The notes under the pieces were generated by a model, which was given only the letters and a program-made list of their open reading frames with translations, did not search any database and was not told where the DNA came from. Of a stretch of 9,117 nt of DNA, positions 8,034-9,117 are shown in pieces. Origin of the DNA: Holdemanella sp. (GTDB lineage: Bacteria > Bacillota_I > Bacilli_A > Erysipelotrichales > Erysipelotrichaceae); NCBI GenBank assembly GCA_021442845.1, contig JABUSD010000251.1:1-9117 (forward strand), written 5' to 3'. The translations under genes were made by a program, and so were the position numbers. The number at the start of each line of letters is the position of its first letter. Position 1 is the first letter of the stretch.

Positions 8034-9084
8034 ATGCGTCCATGGAATAATTAATTTTTAAATCGTTGTATGCATTGTATGGAATATATGCATCCTTTTG
8101 TAGTCTTCCTACAAGAATTCCTGGTGCTATTCCTATGTTATGAGAAAATTCAATGATTGACTCTTCGGAAAAGCTATTATTATTGATAAAACTATTATAA
8201 TCTTCAGGATGAATCAGAATATCCTGTGCAAATGCATCCGCATCTTTTTCATCCTGCTCACTTGTACCATTGCCATTTTCAATGTGGCCTAGCACAATAT
8301 GTCCTATTTCATGGAATAAACTAAACCAGAATTTATCAGCAACTTTTCCTCGTAAAGTAATTCCGATTACAATTTTCTTTCCATCATAAAATGTAGCACC
8401 ATGTAAATATGACCCACCAATATGGGGAAGAAAAACTAAAGCAATCCCACATTTCGAAAGAATACTTTTGAGTTTTTCTATAAACTCATCTGGATTCTCT
8501 ATGGTCATCTCCCTAATTTCAGAAATACGCTTTCTTAATATATTTATATCGACAGATGATGTTTCCATTTCTCTTGCTTCTAATTTTGCTTTCTGAGCCC
8601 ATGCTAAAAGAGCATAATCACTTTTTTCAGTCTCATTCAATCTTCTACATGCGATATTACAAAGCGATGCATCCATGATTAAGCTTAGATTGACAACTTC
8701 AAAAAACTTTCTTAAATTTACAACTCTTTCTTTCATATTCTTTGTTGCAGGTATCCATTCATTTTTTTCCATTTCTTTATATGGCAGCTTTTTAATAATT
8801 TCAATATCACTTTCCATTTCATTTTCTGCCAAAGCTTTTGTAAGTTTTTCTCTATAAATGGATTCCAGATTATTCCAGAATGTTGCAGGAACACCTAAAA
8901 CCAATTCCAATCGATTCGCAACATCACTAGTAAGCTGTACATCTCCATTTATCAACTTGCTTACATGTTTCTGTGAAAGATTCATCCGTATCGCAAATTC
9001 CTTCTGACTAAGATGTCTATCAATCAGCTGTTCTTTGATTGTAGCACCAGGTGGAATTGCGATATAAGTTCTACTTTTTACCAT
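8032..9084 (-). CDS. HigA-like HTH protein fused to an ImmA/IrrE metallopeptidase domain
   Basis: A 350-aa two-domain protein. The N-terminal part (about residues 7-80) is an XRE/HigA-type helix-turn-helix: it has the HigA-like lead PPGATIKEQL, the helices SQKEFAIRMNLSQKHVSKLINGD (26-48), then DVANRLELVLGVPATFWNNLE. The C-terminal half carries HEIGH (258-262) in a hydrophobic FSLFHEIGHIVLGH context, with a downstream EKDADAFAQDIL helix, likely supplying the third zinc ligand (Glu279 or Asp281). This is the ImmA/IrrE (DUF955) metallopeptidase pattern. In phage and ICE systems such proteases cleave repressors; in HigA fusions the role is unclear. The ATG at 9084-9082 follows AGGAGG (9097-9092) with 7-nt spacing. 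The upstream sequence looks like the end of a HigB-type toxin gene, so this is probably the antitoxin of a higBA pair. No signal peptide or membrane segment is evident, so it is cytoplasmic. Confidence 0.85.
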   Translation of the reverse strand: MVKSRTYIAIPPGATIKEQLIDRHLSQKEFAIRMNLSQKHVSKLINGDVQLTSDVANRLELVLGVPATFWNNLESIYREKLTKALAENEMESDIEIIKKLPYKEMEKNEWIPATKNMKERVVNLRKFFEVVNLSLIMDASLCNIACRRLNETEKSDYALLAWAQKAKLEAREMETSSVDINILRKRISEIREMTIENPDEFIEKLKSILSKCGIALVFLPHIGGSYLHGATFYDGKKIVIGITLRGKVADKFWFSLFHEIGHIVLGHIENGNGTSEQDEKDADAFAQDILIHPEDYNSFINNNSFSEESIIEFSHNIGIAPGILVGRLQKDAYIPYNAYNDLKINYSMDA

Positions 9085-9098
9085 ATTTATTCCTCCTT

Positions 9099-9117
9099 TT
9101 AATGATAATCAATATAA
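9099..9117 (-). CDS. C-terminal tail of an upstream gene, probably a HigB-type toxin (partial)
   Basis: Just upstream of the HigA-peptidase gene, minus-strand codons from 9116 read Tyr-Ile-Asp-Tyr-His then TAA (9101-9099). Toxins of the HigB/RelE-like proteic killer family often end in a V/I-D-Y-H tail, and in higBA operons the toxin gene lies immediately before the HigA gene. The stop is 14 nt before the antitoxin ATG, and the antitoxin's ribosome binding site lies in that gap. Only five residues are visible, so the call depends on this short match plus context. Chance is not excluded. Confidence 0.5.

Overview
The window looks like chromosomal DNA from a low-GC member of the Bacillota. The signs are AT-rich intergenic regions, strong AGGAGG ribosome binding sites and a sigma-A-like promoter with an extended -10. 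The gene content and order suggest an Erysipelotrichia-like lineage, but that is inference and I could not check it by alignment.

Layout. Most of the window is a run of minus-strand housekeeping genes, in transcription order: fmt (initiator Met-tRNA formyltransferase), lepA (elongation factor 4), hemW (radical-SAM haem chaperone), rpsO (ribosomal protein S15) and carB (large subunit of carbamoyl-phosphate synthase). fmt-lepA-hemW is a tight operon: fmt and lepA are about 10 nt apart, and lepA and hemW overlap as TAATG. rpsO has its own promoter inside the 3' end of hemW, a structured leader, and a terminator that overlaps its stop codon. carB follows about 100 nt later and ends at a strong hairpin terminator near the left edge. 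Positions 1-62, beyond that terminator, hold nothing I can assign.

rpsT (ribosomal protein S20) is the only plus-strand gene. It diverges from fmt across a compact promoter region with a near-consensus promoter, and it converges on the last gene. That gene, 8032-9084 minus, encodes a HigA-like helix-turn-helix domain fused to an ImmA/IrrE-type zinc metallopeptidase domain (HEIGH motif). A bidirectional hairpin terminator separates the two genes and overlaps the stop of the fusion gene. At the extreme right edge the sequence upstream of the fusion gene reads as the last five codons, YIDYH plus stop, of a preceding same-strand gene. This matches the usual ending of HigB-type toxins and suggests a higB-higA toxin-antitoxin operon cut by the window boundary.

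How the genes relate. Five of the seven complete genes serve translation: formylation of initiator tRNA, EF4, S15, S20 and, loosely, the lepA-linked hemW. carB supplies carbamoyl phosphate for pyrimidines and arginine; no carA is next to it. The HigA-peptidase gene is the only accessory-type element. I see no CRISPR array, insertion sequence, tRNA or rRNA gene. No system here looks wholly new. The points most worth a second look are the HigBA-metallopeptidase module and the folded rpsO leader.
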